From Ga0077555 sp033764055 (GTDB lineage Bacteria > Pseudomonadota > Alphaproteobacteria > Rhizobiales > Hyphomicrobiaceae): a stretch of DNA of 64,000 bases. Where the stretch lies: positions 1-64,000 of the forward strand of contig JANRJI010000050.1 of the NCBI GenBank assembly GCA_033764055.1, written 5' to 3'. Positions 16,193 to 24,518 of this stretch are shown in pieces (within the stretch, counting starts at the first letter, position 1; every line of letters starts with the position of its first letter). The notes beneath the pieces are model-generated. The model was not told the origin of the DNA, did not search any database, and saw only the letters and a program-made list of their open reading frames with translations. Position numbers and translations under genes: made by a program.

Positions 16193-16855
16193 TCACACCA
16201 GAAACGGATTGCTGCGCCGCTCGTCGCCGATCGTGCTCGTTGGCCCGTGACCGCAGATGAATGCGACGTCGTCGCCGAGCGGAAAGAGCTTGGTCTTGAT
16301 GGCGGTGATCAGCGCCTGGTGGTCACCGTAGGGAAAGTCGGTGCGCCCGATGGAGCCCTGGAACAGCACGTCGCCGACAAGCGCGAAGCGCTGGCCGCGG
16401 TGGAAATACACGAGCGAGCCCGGCGAGTGACCGGGACAGTGGAAGATCTCGAACGTCTCTCCGGCGATCTCCAGCTTGTCGGCCTCGGACAGCCATCGAT
16501 CCGACTGAGCATTGCGCATGCCCGACAAGCCGTAGCTCCGCGCCTGCTCCTCGGCGCGCTCCATCAGGAACTTGTCCTCGAGATGCGGGCCCTCGATGGC
16601 CACGCCCAGCGCTTCCTTGAGCTCCATGGCGCCGCCGACGTGATCGAGATGGCCATGGGTGAGTACAATCTTCTCGACCGTGATCCCGATCTGACCGATG
16701 GCCTCGAGGATGACGGGAGCGTCGCCGCCCGGATCGATGACGGCGCCGCGTTTCGTGGCCTCGCTCCACACCAGCGAGCAGTTCTGCTGCAGCGGCGTCA
16801 CGGGCACGATGGCCGCCCGCAGGGTGCCGCCGGCTTCGTTGTCGTTGTCGCTCAT
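16193..16855 (-). CDS. Metallo-beta-lactamase fold hydrolase (glyoxalase II-like)
   Basis: A 220-residue cytosolic hydrolase. The binuclear metal motif THGHLDHVGG is followed by the further ligands in HCPGHSPGSLVYF and FICGHGPTSTIGDERRSNPF. This small glyoxalase-II-like group (about 215 residues, ending GPTSTIGxERxxNPF) hydrolyses thioesters such as S-lactoylglutathione or persulfide-like substrates; specificity is not certain. ATG at 16855 is preferred over an upstream reading because GAAGGA precedes it. It is convergent with the zinc dehydrogenase and divergent from the FAD oxidoreductase at 17052. Confidence 0.88.
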   Translation of the reverse strand: MSDNDNEAGGTLRAAIVPVTPLQQNCSLVWSEATKRGAVIDPGGDAPVILEAIGQIGITVEKIVLTHGHLDHVGGAMELKEALGVAIEGPHLEDKFLMERAEEQARSYGLSGMRNAQSDRWLSEADKLEIAGETFEIFHCPGHSPGSLVYFHRGQRFALVGDVLFQGSIGRTDFPYGDHQALITAIKTKLFPLGDDVAFICGHGPTSTIGDERRSNPFLV

Positions 16856-17051
16856 GCTCGATCCTTCCTCGTGGCGCGTCGTGGCTCGCACAGCGCAGCG
16901 AGGCTGTCAAACGGGCCGAGACGGGGAAAGCGCCTCTACGCAAGGGAACGAAGTGTTCAGTCTGCCCGATCGCCGTGCACGAAGCGGAGTGGCCCGGCGA
17001 GGCCTGCGCCCTTATAGTCGGCGAAAGCCCCCTCCAACGTGAAGGCCCTCG

Positions 17052-18293
17052 ATGAAATTCGATTGCGTCGTGCTCGGAGCCGGCATGGTCGGCGTGTCAG
17101 CCGCCCTGCATCTGCAGGCGCGAGGCCGGTCGACGGCGCTCCTCGACCGCCGCGGCCCGGCCGAGGAAACGTCGTACGGCAACGCCGGCATCATCCAGCG
17201 CGAGGGTGTGGTCCCTTATATGTTCCCGCGCGAGTGGGCGACGATCCTCAAGTACGCGCGCAACAATACCTCGGAGGCCTACTACCAGTTGTCGAGCCTC
17301 CCGAGGGTCGCGCCGTGGCTGTTCCGGTACTGGCGGGCCTCTACGCCGGAGGGCGAGAAGCGTGGCGCCCGCGCGATGGCGGCCATCGTCGAGCACTGCA
17401 TCACGGAGCATATGCCGCTCATCGAGGCAGCGGGGCTCAGCGGGCTCGTGCGGCGCACGGGGTATATGCGCGTCTTCCGGACCGCTGCGGCGCTGGACGC
17501 GGCGCGCATCAAGGACGATGCCGTTCGCGCGCAGTACGGCGTCAACTACGATCTCCTGGATCGCGCTGCCGTCGAGGCGCTCGAGCCGCATCTGACGGGC
17601 TCGCTGGCCGGCGCCATCCATTTCACCGATCCGGTGAGCATCGCAGATCCAGGCGCCCTCGGGCGGGGCTATGCCGAGCTTCTGGTCAAGCGTGGCGGAC
17701 GGCTGATCGAGGGCGAGGCGAGGTCGCTCGAGGCTGCCCCTGGCGGCTGGCGAGTGGCGTCGCGGCAGGGGTGGATCGAGGCGCGCGAGGTTGTCGTCGC
17801 CCTCGGGCCGTGGTCGGGCGACGTGATGAAGGCGCAGGGAGTATGGGTGCCGCTTGGCTGGAAGCGGGGCTATCACATGCACTATCGCGCCGAGGGCAAC
17901 GCGACACTGTCGCGGCCGGTGATCGATTCGGAGCGGGGCTATGCGCTGGCGCCAATGACGAAAGGCATCCGGCTCACGACCGGCGCGGAGTTCGCGACGC
18001 GAGACGCGCCGAAATCACCGGTGCAGCTCGCGAGGGCCGAGGCGGCGGCCCACGAGATCTTCCCGCTCGCCGAGCGAGTCGAGCCGGAGCCCTGGCTCGG
18101 CCGGCGGCCGTGCTTCCCGGACATGGTGCCGGCGATCGGGCCGGTGCCCGGCAAGGCCGGGCTGTGGGTCGCGTTCGGTCATCACCATCTGGGCTTCACG
18201 CTGGGTCCGGCCACGGGACGGCTGTTGGCCGAGATGATGACCGGTGAGGCGCCGTATATCGACCCCGCGCCCTACCGCATCGACCGATTCTGA
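17052..18293 (+). CDS. FAD-dependent oxidoreductase, DadA-like (D-amino-acid dehydrogenase family)
   Basis: A 413-residue DAO-family flavoprotein. The N-terminal dinucleotide fold is CVVLGAGMVGVSAALHLQAR; the conserved EETSYGNAG follows the second strand, as in DadA; the C-terminal FAD contact is AFGHHHLGFTLGPATG. Members oxidise D-amino or N-substituted amino acids and pass electrons to the respiratory chain, but the substrate here is not determined. The start has GAAGG upstream. It is a single gene; the next genes are on the opposite strand. Confidence 0.88.
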   Translation: MKFDCVVLGAGMVGVSAALHLQARGRSTALLDRRGPAEETSYGNAGIIQREGVVPYMFPREWATILKYARNNTSEAYYQLSSLPRVAPWLFRYWRASTPEGEKRGARAMAAIVEHCITEHMPLIEAAGLSGLVRRTGYMRVFRTAAALDAARIKDDAVRAQYGVNYDLLDRAAVEALEPHLTGSLAGAIHFTDPVSIADPGALGRGYAELLVKRGGRLIEGEARSLEAAPGGWRVASRQGWIEAREVVVALGPWSGDVMKAQGVWVPLGWKRGYHMHYRAEGNATLSRPVIDSERGYALAPMTKGIRLTTGAEFATRDAPKSPVQLARAEAAAHEIFPLAERVEPEPWLGRRPCFPDMVPAIGPVPGKAGLWVAFGHHHLGFTLGPATGRLLAEMMTGEAPYIDPAPYRIDRF

Positions 18294-18460
18294 GGGCGTG
18301 GCGGCACGTCCGCATTGCTGGCGAGGTCGACGCCGGGTCCCCCATAGAGCAGTTCGATGTCGGCCCAGGCCGTCCACGGTGGGCTGGCAAATTTGTAGGT
18401 CGGACCTCTAATCTCGGTAGACCGCACCCGAATGCGACGAGGCAAGCCAGCGCTGAAAAG

Positions 18461-18703
18461 CTAGGACTTTCGGCTCCAACGCTTGAGGGCGGCGTTGCGT
18501 GCGATCTCGCTCCTGCGCGCGGGCGACATTTTCGCGGCTCGCGCCTTGCCGCCCCGGCGGCCGAGAGACTGGGCGGCCTTGTCCTTGCCGTCGTCGGGCG
18601 ACCCAGCCGCCTCCGCCCCGCTCGCAAGGCAGCTCTCGACCGCGTCGGCGACGGCAGGCGTCACATCGGGAATGTCAGTGCCAACCTTAGAGCGCCTCGG
18701 CAT
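18461..18703 (-). CDS. Small basic protein of unknown function
   Basis: An 80-residue protein. Its C-terminal half is a basic helix-rich segment (GRRGGKARAAKMSPARRS, then EIARNAALKRW), a motif seen in many small alphaproteobacterial proteins of unknown role and compatible with nucleic-acid binding. The first half is acidic. Translation is well supported: AAGGGAG lies five bases before the ATG, and the start overlaps the end of the upstream 74-residue gene by 17 bases. No function can be assigned. Confidence 0.65.
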   Translation of the reverse strand: MPRRSKVGTDIPDVTPAVADAVESCLASGAEAAGSPDDGKDKAAQSLGRRGGKARAAKMSPARRSEIARNAALKRWSRKS

Positions 18704-18911
18704 CCAGCTCCCTTGAGATCTGCTCGATCAGCCAGTCCAGCTGTGCGACCTCCCCTCGCATGGCCGCGACGAGCTCGGCCGTCACCTCCTGCCCGTTGCG
18801 ATGGACGTGACAGGCTCCCGTTGTAAACATTCCAACGCGCTTCGTGGTTTCCTCTCTGAGCCGGGTCAGGGCGGCCAAGTACTCACTCATACGTTCGCGA
18901 GTGAAGGGCAT
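18687..18911 (-). CDS. Small helical protein of unknown function
   Basis: A 74-residue protein, mostly predicted helix, with two amphipathic segments around a short loop containing CHVHRNG. The second half reads VAAMRGEVAQLDWLIEQISR, suggesting a coiled-coil or helical hairpin. GGAG lies six bases upstream of the ATG at 18911. The last 17 bases overlap the start of the basic 80-residue gene, so the two are probably translationally coupled and may work together. I do not recognise the family. Confidence 0.6.
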   Translation of the reverse strand: MPFTRERMSEYLAALTRLREETTKRVGMFTTGACHVHRNGQEVTAELVAAMRGEVAQLDWLIEQISRELDAEAL

Positions 18912-19019
18912 CAGGTCGCTCCATGCTTGGCGTCAAGAAACCTGCATTTGGTGGGAGCGACAGGGCAATCAAGTCCTTCGATTAACCAATCGGGAGAGTC
19001 GCTTGCGGCCGCCGGCGGC

Positions 19020-19211
19020 TCACGAGCGGTCGATGGCGCGCTTCAGGATCGGACCATAGGGAGGCGGCTCGCAGGCGCTTCTCGGACCGTTCCAGAAGCC
19101 GCCACGGGCGTGACACGCCGCCATCAGGGATTCGCGATGGTGCTGCCAGCCGACCAGGACCGCCAACACCACCAGCAGCCCGAGCGCTATGATCAGCCGC
19201 AGCCGGCTCAT
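19020..19211 (-). CDS. Small single-pass membrane protein of unknown function
   Basis: A 63-residue protein with a hydrophobic segment at 5-21 (RLIIALGLLVVLAVLVGW) and a short periplasmic tail containing two cysteines (ACHARGGFWNGPRSAC). Its ATG at 19211 overlaps the TGA of the upstream P1 peptidase gene (ATGA), with AGGGAGG before it, which strongly suggests coupled translation. Function unknown; similar short tails (CxxxGGxWNxxxxxC) occur in small proteins of other alphaproteobacteria. Confidence 0.7.
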   Translation of the reverse strand: MSRLRLIIALGLLVVLAVLVGWQHHRESLMAACHARGGFWNGPRSACEPPPYGPILKRAIDRS

Positions 19212-20239
19212 GGAGAGCCTCCCTGCTGCCGGCCGAAGCGATCCCGCCATGCCGGCAACGCGCCGGGGATCGGCAGGGCCGTTGCCGAGAACACGGCACG
19301 CGCGACCGCTCGAGCGAGGCAGTCGGCCGCGAGCGTGCCGAGCATCGTCAGCGCCGAGGCGCGCGCGCCGATGCCCAGAGACCTGCGCTGTGTGGCGACC
19401 GCAAACACAGTGTCACCGTCCATCGGAGCATGAGATGGACGCAGTGACCGCCCCAGTCCATCGTCGGCCATCAGCGCCAGGCGCTTGGCTTCAGCCTTCG
19501 TCAGCGTCGCATCGGTGGCGACGAGACCGATCGTGGTCGACGGCGGAGCGCCGCCCTTGATGCGCAACGCCAGGGCTTCCGGCGGCAAGCGGGTCGGACT
19601 GCCGAGACCGCCGAACTCGCCACTTTGCTCGACGGGAGCGGCCCAGAACTGCGCCGTATCGCCAATCGTCGCCGTGCCGACGGCATTGACGACGACGATC
19701 GCGCCGACGGTGGTTCCGTCGGGCGCGAGCGCGCTCGCCGATCCGAGGCCTCCCTTGAGGTTCGCCGTCGTCGCGCCGTAGCCTCCGCCGACCGTGCCGA
19801 GCGAAAAGGCGGAAGCGCGCGCAGCCAGAGCCGCCATGCGCCCGAGATCCCAGTACGGCGGCCGATGTGCCCACGCCTTGTCGCCTCCGTTGAGGAGGTC
19901 GAAGACGATGGCTTGGCTCACGATCGGCACGACAGCGCCGCCGACACGGAGACCCACGCCCTGCTCGTGGAGCACCGACATCACACCGCCCGCCGCATCC
20001 AGACCGAACGCCGATCCACCCGAGAGCACGACCGCATTGACGCCTTCGACTGTCATTTCCGGCTCGAGAAGCCCGACGTCCCGGCCTCCCGGAGCACCAC
20101 CACGCACCGTGACGGCCGCCACATTCGGGCCTTCTACACGTACGACAGTGACGCCGGAAGCGAGGTGGGCGTCGTCCGCATTGCCGACGCTGATCCCTGT
20201 CACGTCGGTGACGAGGTTTGAGCGTTGAAGCATTTGCAT
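19208..20239 (-). CDS. P1 family peptidase (DmpA/BapA-like Ntn hydrolase)
   Basis: A 343-residue member of peptidase family S58. Recognisable stretches are NLVTDVTGISVGNADDAHLA at the N-terminus, VVLSGGSAFGLDAAGGVM, the central GTVGGGYGATTANLKGGLGS and the late segment DGDTVFAVATQ. The family matures by autoproteolysis and includes aminopeptidases and beta-aminopeptidases; substrate preference cannot be predicted. No signal peptide is visible, so it should be cytosolic. Starts at 20239 or 20233 are both possible and neither has a strong ribosome binding site. The small membrane protein gene follows with an ATGA overlap. Confidence 0.9.
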   Translation of the reverse strand: MQMLQRSNLVTDVTGISVGNADDAHLASGVTVVRVEGPNVAAVTVRGGAPGGRDVGLLEPEMTVEGVNAVVLSGGSAFGLDAAGGVMSVLHEQGVGLRVGGAVVPIVSQAIVFDLLNGGDKAWAHRPPYWDLGRMAALAARASAFSLGTVGGGYGATTANLKGGLGSASALAPDGTTVGAIVVVNAVGTATIGDTAQFWAAPVEQSGEFGGLGSPTRLPPEALALRIKGGAPPSTTIGLVATDATLTKAEAKRLALMADDGLGRSLRPSHAPMDGDTVFAVATQRRSLGIGARASALTMLGTLAADCLARAVARAVFSATALPIPGALPAWRDRFGRQQGGSP

Positions 20240-20477
20240 CGTTGTCCACAGGCGGCTAGGATCGACCTATATCGATCGATGTTTAGCGCCCAAGCTCACA
20301 GAGGCGCCAGAATTAAAAAACGATTTGCTCACGCCCGCCGCTCCGGACGGCGCAACGGGCGGGTAGAGGAGGAGGGCCGCAAAGGGAGGCGGTCCGAGCG
20401 AGCCCCGCCGCCCCGGAGCGGGATGCTTGTGACCTGACCGGGTGCCGAAAAGAGACGTGTGCCAGAAGGAGGCCTTC

Positions 20478-20711
20478 ATGCTCCGAGCCAACACCGTCCT
20501 CGCGAGGCCGAGAGCCGCAGACATCACAGCGCGTGAGGTCGTCGCGCGCCTCGATGCAGGTGAGGATCCGCGGCGTGCGATTGCTCACCTCAACGCCCAG
20601 ATCATCGCGTTCCAGTGCGCCGGCGCAGAGCTTCCGGTCGGGCTGATCCAGCTGTCGCGGAGCATCGCAGCCGAATGCTCCGCGCGCTATCGCCGTCGGC
20701 TCTCCGCCTGA
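20478..20711 (+). CDS. Small protein of unknown function
   Basis: A 77-residue protein. AGAAGGAGG six bases upstream of the ATG at 20478 makes translation likely. The sequence is helical (REVVARLDAGEDPRRAIAHL, then an amphipathic helix with LIQLSRSIAAECSARYRRR) and has no signal peptide or membrane segment. I do not recognise it. It stands alone between the P1 peptidase gene and a convergent binding-protein gene. Confidence 0.6.
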   Translation: MLRANTVLARPRAADITAREVVARLDAGEDPRRAIAHLNAQIIAFQCAGAELPVGLIQLSRSIAAECSARYRRRLSA

Positions 20712-20748
20712 GGCCCTGGCACGAATTCGGGGCATCCTCCAGGCAAAC

Positions 20749-21843
20749 TCAAGGATCGAGCACGCGCCAGCCGCCATCGCGCCAGACGTATGGCAGGTAG
20801 GACGGCAGCATCGCGTCCCCTGTTGCGTCGAACCGCAGAGGCCCGATGGCGGTCACTGCCGTCAACCGGCGCATCGCCGATGCGACCTCGGCCGGGTTGG
20901 CAGTGCCGACGGCCGTGGCGGCGTGTGCCCAGGCCTCGACCGCGGCCTCGCCGCGCAACATGACGGCTTCCGAAGCGACGGCACCTAGGGCAGCGATCGG
21001 CAAGCTGTGGGCTCGTCGTCGCGCCCGGTGCTCCACACCCGTCCAGGGCAGCATCAAAACGAGCCGGCTCCCTTCCTGTCGGGCGAGCACCTCGACATCC
21101 GGCACAGCAAGGACGTCGCTACCGAACAGCGGCGCGTCGACCCCGATGCGGCGCAGACTGGCGGCCACCACGCCCAACTCGATCGGCTGCGTCGGCATGA
21201 TGACGACGCCGGCGCCACTGGTCGCGATTCGCCGCGCGAGGTCGTCGTAGCTCTTCTCGCCCGACTCGAGGCGCTCACTGAGGACGACTGCCACCCTGCG
21301 TAGCGCCAGCTCATGCTCGACGCCACCAGCGAGCGCCCGGCCTTGCATCGTGCGGTCGCCGAGGACGGCAACGCTCGCACCAGCATGGCGCGCGGCGATC
21401 AGCTCGGCCGTGGCCGCACCGAAGCGATCCTCGCGGCCGGCCAGACGGAACACCATGGGACCGGCTGGAGGTGCTGTGAGGCGGGCATGGCGCACACCCG
21501 GCGCGATCAGAAGAATGCCCGCCTTGGCATAAATTGGCGCCGCCGCCATCGCAGCGACGGCGCAGAGATGGCCGATCACGACGGCCGGCGGCGTACGAGC
21601 GATCGCCTGGGCGACCTCGGCGGCGCGCTCGCGGGTGCAGTCCTCGCTATAGGTCGCCACGCGAACGGGAGCTCCAGCGACGCCGCCGCTGGCATTGACG
21701 CGTCGGGCAGCGGCCTCGACTCCGCGAACAATCTCCTCGCCGTTCGGCTGATGGGGACTGTTACGTGTGGCCACGACGGCCACGACATGATCGGCGCGAC
21801 CGGAAGGTGGGAGCGCGAGCAGGACCAGCATCGGTGGCAGCAT
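20749..21843 (-). CDS. ABC transporter substrate-binding protein, branched-chain amino acid type
   Basis: About 364 residues from the ATG at 21843, beginning with a signal peptide (LPPMLVLLALPPSGRA). The mature protein is a type-I periplasmic binding fold of the LivK family: a first strand VVAVVATRNS, QPNGEEIVRGVEAAARRVNA, the hinge strand AVVIGHLCAVAAMAAAPIY, and later strands VVIMPTQPIELG and PLRFDATGDAM. The frame is open to an ATG at 21975, but that extension is Arg-rich and would include a terminator-like hairpin, so the shorter form is preferred. It follows another LivK-type gene on the same strand. No permease or ATPase gene is adjacent. The ligand is unknown. Confidence 0.78.
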   Translation of the reverse strand: MLPPMLVLLALPPSGRADHVVAVVATRNSPHQPNGEEIVRGVEAAARRVNASGGVAGAPVRVATYSEDCTRERAAEVAQAIARTPPAVVIGHLCAVAAMAAAPIYAKAGILLIAPGVRHARLTAPPAGPMVFRLAGREDRFGAATAELIAARHAGASVAVLGDRTMQGRALAGGVEHELALRRVAVVLSERLESGEKSYDDLARRIATSGAGVVIMPTQPIELGVVAASLRRIGVDAPLFGSDVLAVPDVEVLARQEGSRLVLMLPWTGVEHRARRRAHSLPIAALGAVASEAVMLRGEAAVEAWAHAATAVGTANPAEVASAMRRLTAVTAIGPLRFDATGDAMLPSYLPYVWRDGGWRVLDP

Positions 21844-21928
21844 GGTCAGCGCATAGGACACCCATCGTCGCTGCCAGTTGCCGGCCGAGCCTGCGAAAAG
21901 TGTCCGGCGCACGACGACCGGAAAGCGA

Positions 21929-21953
21929 AGAGGCAGCCAAGGAGGCTGCCTCT
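21929..21953 (-). terminator. Stem-loop after the livK-type gene
   Basis: On the minus strand, a perfect 10-bp stem (AGAGGCAGCC with its complement, 5-base loop) lies about 40 bases past the stop of the 21994-23106 gene and is followed by TTCGCTTTCC. The tail is only moderately T-rich. It may terminate or attenuate transcription into the second binding-protein gene. Confidence 0.5.
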
Positions 21954-21993
21954 CGAGATATTTCGCGATCCGCATGGAGCCCTGCGGCGCCGG

Positions 21994-23106
21994 TCAGTTC
22001 TGGACGTAGGTGATCTTCCCGTCGGCGTTCTTCCTCCACGTGTACACCACGTAGTCTGGCCGCGTGATGTCGCCCTTCTGATCGTAGCCGATGTCGCCGA
22101 TCACGGTCTTGAAGGTCTTGCCCTTGATGGCCTCCGCGACCTTCTTCGGATCGTTCGTCTTGGCCTGGGTGGCCGCGGCGGCGATGATCTGAAGGCCAGC
22201 GTAGCTGTAAAGCGTGTAGGACTCGGGCTTGAAGTTCTTGGCGAGGAACTTCTTGACCACCTCCGCCGCCTCGGGACGCTTCTGCGGGTCCGGCGGGAAG
22301 GTCATCAGCGTGCCCTCGACACCGGGGCCGCCGACCGAGGCGAACTCGTCGGTGGTGATGCCATCACCGGACATGAGCACGGAGGTGACGCCCTGTGCGC
22401 GCATCTGGCGGACGATGAGACCGCCCTCGGTGTGCAGACCGCCCCAGTAGACCAGCTCGGCACCGGCCGACTTGATCTTGGAGACCAGCGCCGAGAAGTC
22501 CTTCTCACCCGTGTTGACGCCCTCGTAGAGGACCTCCTTCACGCCGAGCTTGTTCATGGCCTTCTTGGTCTCGTCGGCGAGACCTTTGCCATACGTCGTC
22601 TTGTCGTGGACGATGGCGACCTTCTTGCCCTTGAGCTTCTCGGCGATGTACTTGCCGGCAACCTCGCCCTGCTGGTCGTCGCGGCCGCACGTCCGGAACA
22701 CGTTCCAGAGCTTGCGCTCGGTGATCTGCGGGTTGGTGGCCGACGGCGTCATCATCAGGATGCCGTTCTCGGCATAGACGGTTGACGCCGGCATGGTGAC
22801 GCCGGAGTTGAAATGTCCGATCACGAACTTAACGCCGTCACCGACGAACTTGTTGGCAACCGAGACGCCTTGCTTGGGATCGGCCACATCGTCACCGAAG
22901 CTGAGCTCGATCTTCTGACCGTTGATGCCGCCCTTGGCATTGATGTCGGCAGCAGCCATCTCGGCGCCCTGTCTGAGCTGCGCGCCGAATGCTGCGTTCG
23001 CTCCCGTCAGCGGACCGGCGACGCCGACCTTCACCTGCGCCTCAGCGCTCGCCGTTAGCGCGAGCGTCGCCGCAACGGCCACCCCTGACCACAGAACCTT
23101 CTTCAT
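21994..23106 (-). CDS. Branched-chain amino acid-type ABC transporter substrate-binding protein (LivK-like)
   Basis: A 370-residue periplasmic binding protein. Signal peptide at 1-23 (WSGVAVAATLALTASAEAQ), then the classic LivK opening VKVGVAGPLTGANAAFGAQL, AAADINAKGGINGQKIEL, the ligand-site region GHFNSGVTMPASTVYAENG and MMTPSATNP, and a C-terminal lobe ending in a Lys-rich strand. These features match the Leu/Ile/Val-binding protein, so branched-chain or other amino acids are the likely ligands. The ATG at 23106 follows GGGAGAG. No liv permease genes are beside it; it may share the permease of another locus, for example the one at 53-56 kb. Confidence 0.93.
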   Translation of the reverse strand: MKKVLWSGVAVAATLALTASAEAQVKVGVAGPLTGANAAFGAQLRQGAEMAAADINAKGGINGQKIELSFGDDVADPKQGVSVANKFVGDGVKFVIGHFNSGVTMPASTVYAENGILMMTPSATNPQITERKLWNVFRTCGRDDQQGEVAGKYIAEKLKGKKVAIVHDKTTYGKGLADETKKAMNKLGVKEVLYEGVNTGEKDFSALVSKIKSAGAELVYWGGLHTEGGLIVRQMRAQGVTSVLMSGDGITTDEFASVGGPGVEGTLMTFPPDPQKRPEAAEVVKKFLAKNFKPESYTLYSYAGLQIIAAAATQAKTNDPKKVAEAIKGKTFKTVIGDIGYDQKGDITRPDYVVYTWRKNADGKITYVQN

Positions 23107-23470
23107 CAATGGCTCTCCCTGGCTTCCGACGACCCCAGGCGCGAGCCTGGCGCCGGGCGAGCATGCTCGCCACCAATGCTCATGAATAGCCGAAAAAGCG
23201 GCGAAGTCACGTCGAATTGCTCACCTGTTTGCGGTGTGGATAGAGTGATCAAGTCACGAACTCGATCAACGATACGGCTCCCTGGACGAAGCGCGGCGCG
23301 GCGAGCGCCCAGTACCTATTGGGGGTATCGAGACGGGTGAAGCGTCCCACTCTCCGCAAACGCCTGCCGCCAATGCCATGGCCAGAACGCCGAGAGTTGA
23401 AGTGTCATGGCCGGCTGCGGATGGACAGAGCGGTCTCTCGCGGCCGCCAGGGGCACTTCGGGGGGATCGG
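23107..23470. other. Intergenic region upstream of the livK-type gene
   Basis: About 360 bases between two minus-strand genes. It should carry the promoter of the livK-type gene. The stretch around 23200-23280 is somewhat AT-richer and has short inverted GTGA/TCAC arms, but I see no site that I can assign. No gene is visible. Confidence 0.4.
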
Positions 23471-23809
23471 CTAGCCGCCGGGCCGATCGGCAGCCGGCAG
23501 CCAGCCGTACTGATCCAACATCTGCCGGCTCCGCATCGCCCGGAAGCCCGCAACGGCGAGTAGGGTCAGCACGGCGAGATCGACGGCGTAGTTGCGCAGC
23601 GAAAACAAAACCTCGCCGAAAATGGCGAAATGAATGAAGCGCACCGCGGCGGCGAGCGCCAGCATGTAGACGGGCACATGCCACAGCGGCCGCCACGTCT
23701 GCGCGATGGCCCGCCCGGAGACGAAGGCGCCGAGACCACCCAGGATCAGCGTCACGAACAGGAAGACGAGAAGGCCGTCGGGACCCGCATCGTAGAGCCA
23801 GTCGGGCAT
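23471..23809 (-). CDS. Small integral membrane protein (DUF6867-like)
   Basis: A 112-residue protein with three hydrophobic segments: LLVFLFVTLILGGLGAFVSG, LWHVPVYMLALAAAVRFIHF and YAVDLAVLTLLAVAGFRAM, ending RQMLDQYGWLP. The TWRPLW and AAVRFIHFAIF motifs match, from memory, a small membrane protein of unknown function (DUF6867) that accompanies liv-type binding-protein genes in Hyphomicrobiales, which fits its place upstream of livK. The ATG at 23809 is preferred over 23818 because AGGAG lies at better spacing from it. It may be an accessory to the transporter. Confidence 0.72.
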   Translation of the reverse strand: MPDWLYDAGPDGLLVFLFVTLILGGLGAFVSGRAIAQTWRPLWHVPVYMLALAAAVRFIHFAIFGEVLFSLRNYAVDLAVLTLLAVAGFRAMRSRQMLDQYGWLPAADRPGG

Positions 23810-23879
23810 GCGTGGCATCTCCTCGGCAGCGGCACAGGGTTCGACGAGCTACTTACAGGACCGTTGATGGAAGCGACAG

Positions 23880-24518
23880 TCAGCCGGGCGCCGCGGCCGC
23901 AGGGTCCAGCAGCCCCCTGATCCGCGGTAGGTGCTCGCGCCCCCAGTAGAGATCCCCGTCGTCGAGCAGGAAGCTCGGCACGCCGAAGACGCCTGCGGCC
24001 TCCGCCTCGCGCTGAATGTCGAGCAACAGGCTGCGGCCCTCGCCGGCGGCAAAGCGCTCAAACCCCGACGCGTCGGCGCCGCACTCGGCGAGCAGGGCCG
24101 AGAGCACGGCGACGCTCTCGATGTCGAGATCGCGGCGCCAGAACCGCTCGAAGACGCTGTCGTGCCAGGGCCTGAGCACGCCTTGCTGTTTCGCATAGAG
24201 CATGCCGATGTTGGCGAGCGACGAGTCCCAGATTTTCTGAGTGCCGCGGATGGTGAGGCCGCGCCGGTTGGCCTCGCGGCGGCAATCCATGTAGCTGTAT
24301 TTCACGCGCCGCCACTGGTGAGCGTTGCGGCTTTCCTCAAGGACAGCGCCGCTGCCGTCGACCTTGGCGCTGCCGAGATAAGCCGGGATGTCGAGCGTGT
24401 AGGGCAGCCAGTCGAGGCGGGCGCCGGTCTCCTTCTCGAGGCGATAGGCGAGGTCCTTGGCGAGGTAGGCGTAGGGGCTCTTGTAGTCCGTGTAGACTTT
24501 GACGGTCCTCGGCGTCAT
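23880..24518 (-). CDS. DsbA-family / 2-hydroxychromene-2-carboxylate isomerase-like protein
   Basis: A 212-residue thioredoxin-fold protein of the DsbA/HCCA-isomerase group. The N-terminal strand-loop is VKVYTDYKSPYAYLAKDLAY, in which a Ser replaces the CxxC of true disulfide oxidases, as in the isomerases (glutathione transferase kappa class). The cis-Pro region is GVFGVPSFLLDDGDLYWGRE, a family hallmark. HCCA isomerase acts in naphthalene and aromatic degradation with glutathione, but many homologues have other or unknown substrates. The ATG overlaps the stop of the acyl-CoA ligase gene upstream (ATGA), so they are coupled. Confidence 0.85.
   Translation of the reverse strand: MTPRTVKVYTDYKSPYAYLAKDLAYRLEKETGARLDWLPYTLDIPAYLGSAKVDGSGAVLEESRNAHQWRRVKYSYMDCRREANRRGLTIRGTQKIWDSSLANIGMLYAKQQGVLRPWHDSVFERFWRRDLDIESVAVLSALLAECGADASGFERFAAGEGRSLLLDIQREAEAAGVFGVPSFLLDDGDLYWGREHLPRIRGLLDPAAAAPG

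Noticed and set aside
23200..23280. A GTGA/TCAC inverted motif as an operator for livK
   Set aside because: Arms are only 4 bases and would be expected by chance; no second copy seen upstream of the other liv genes.
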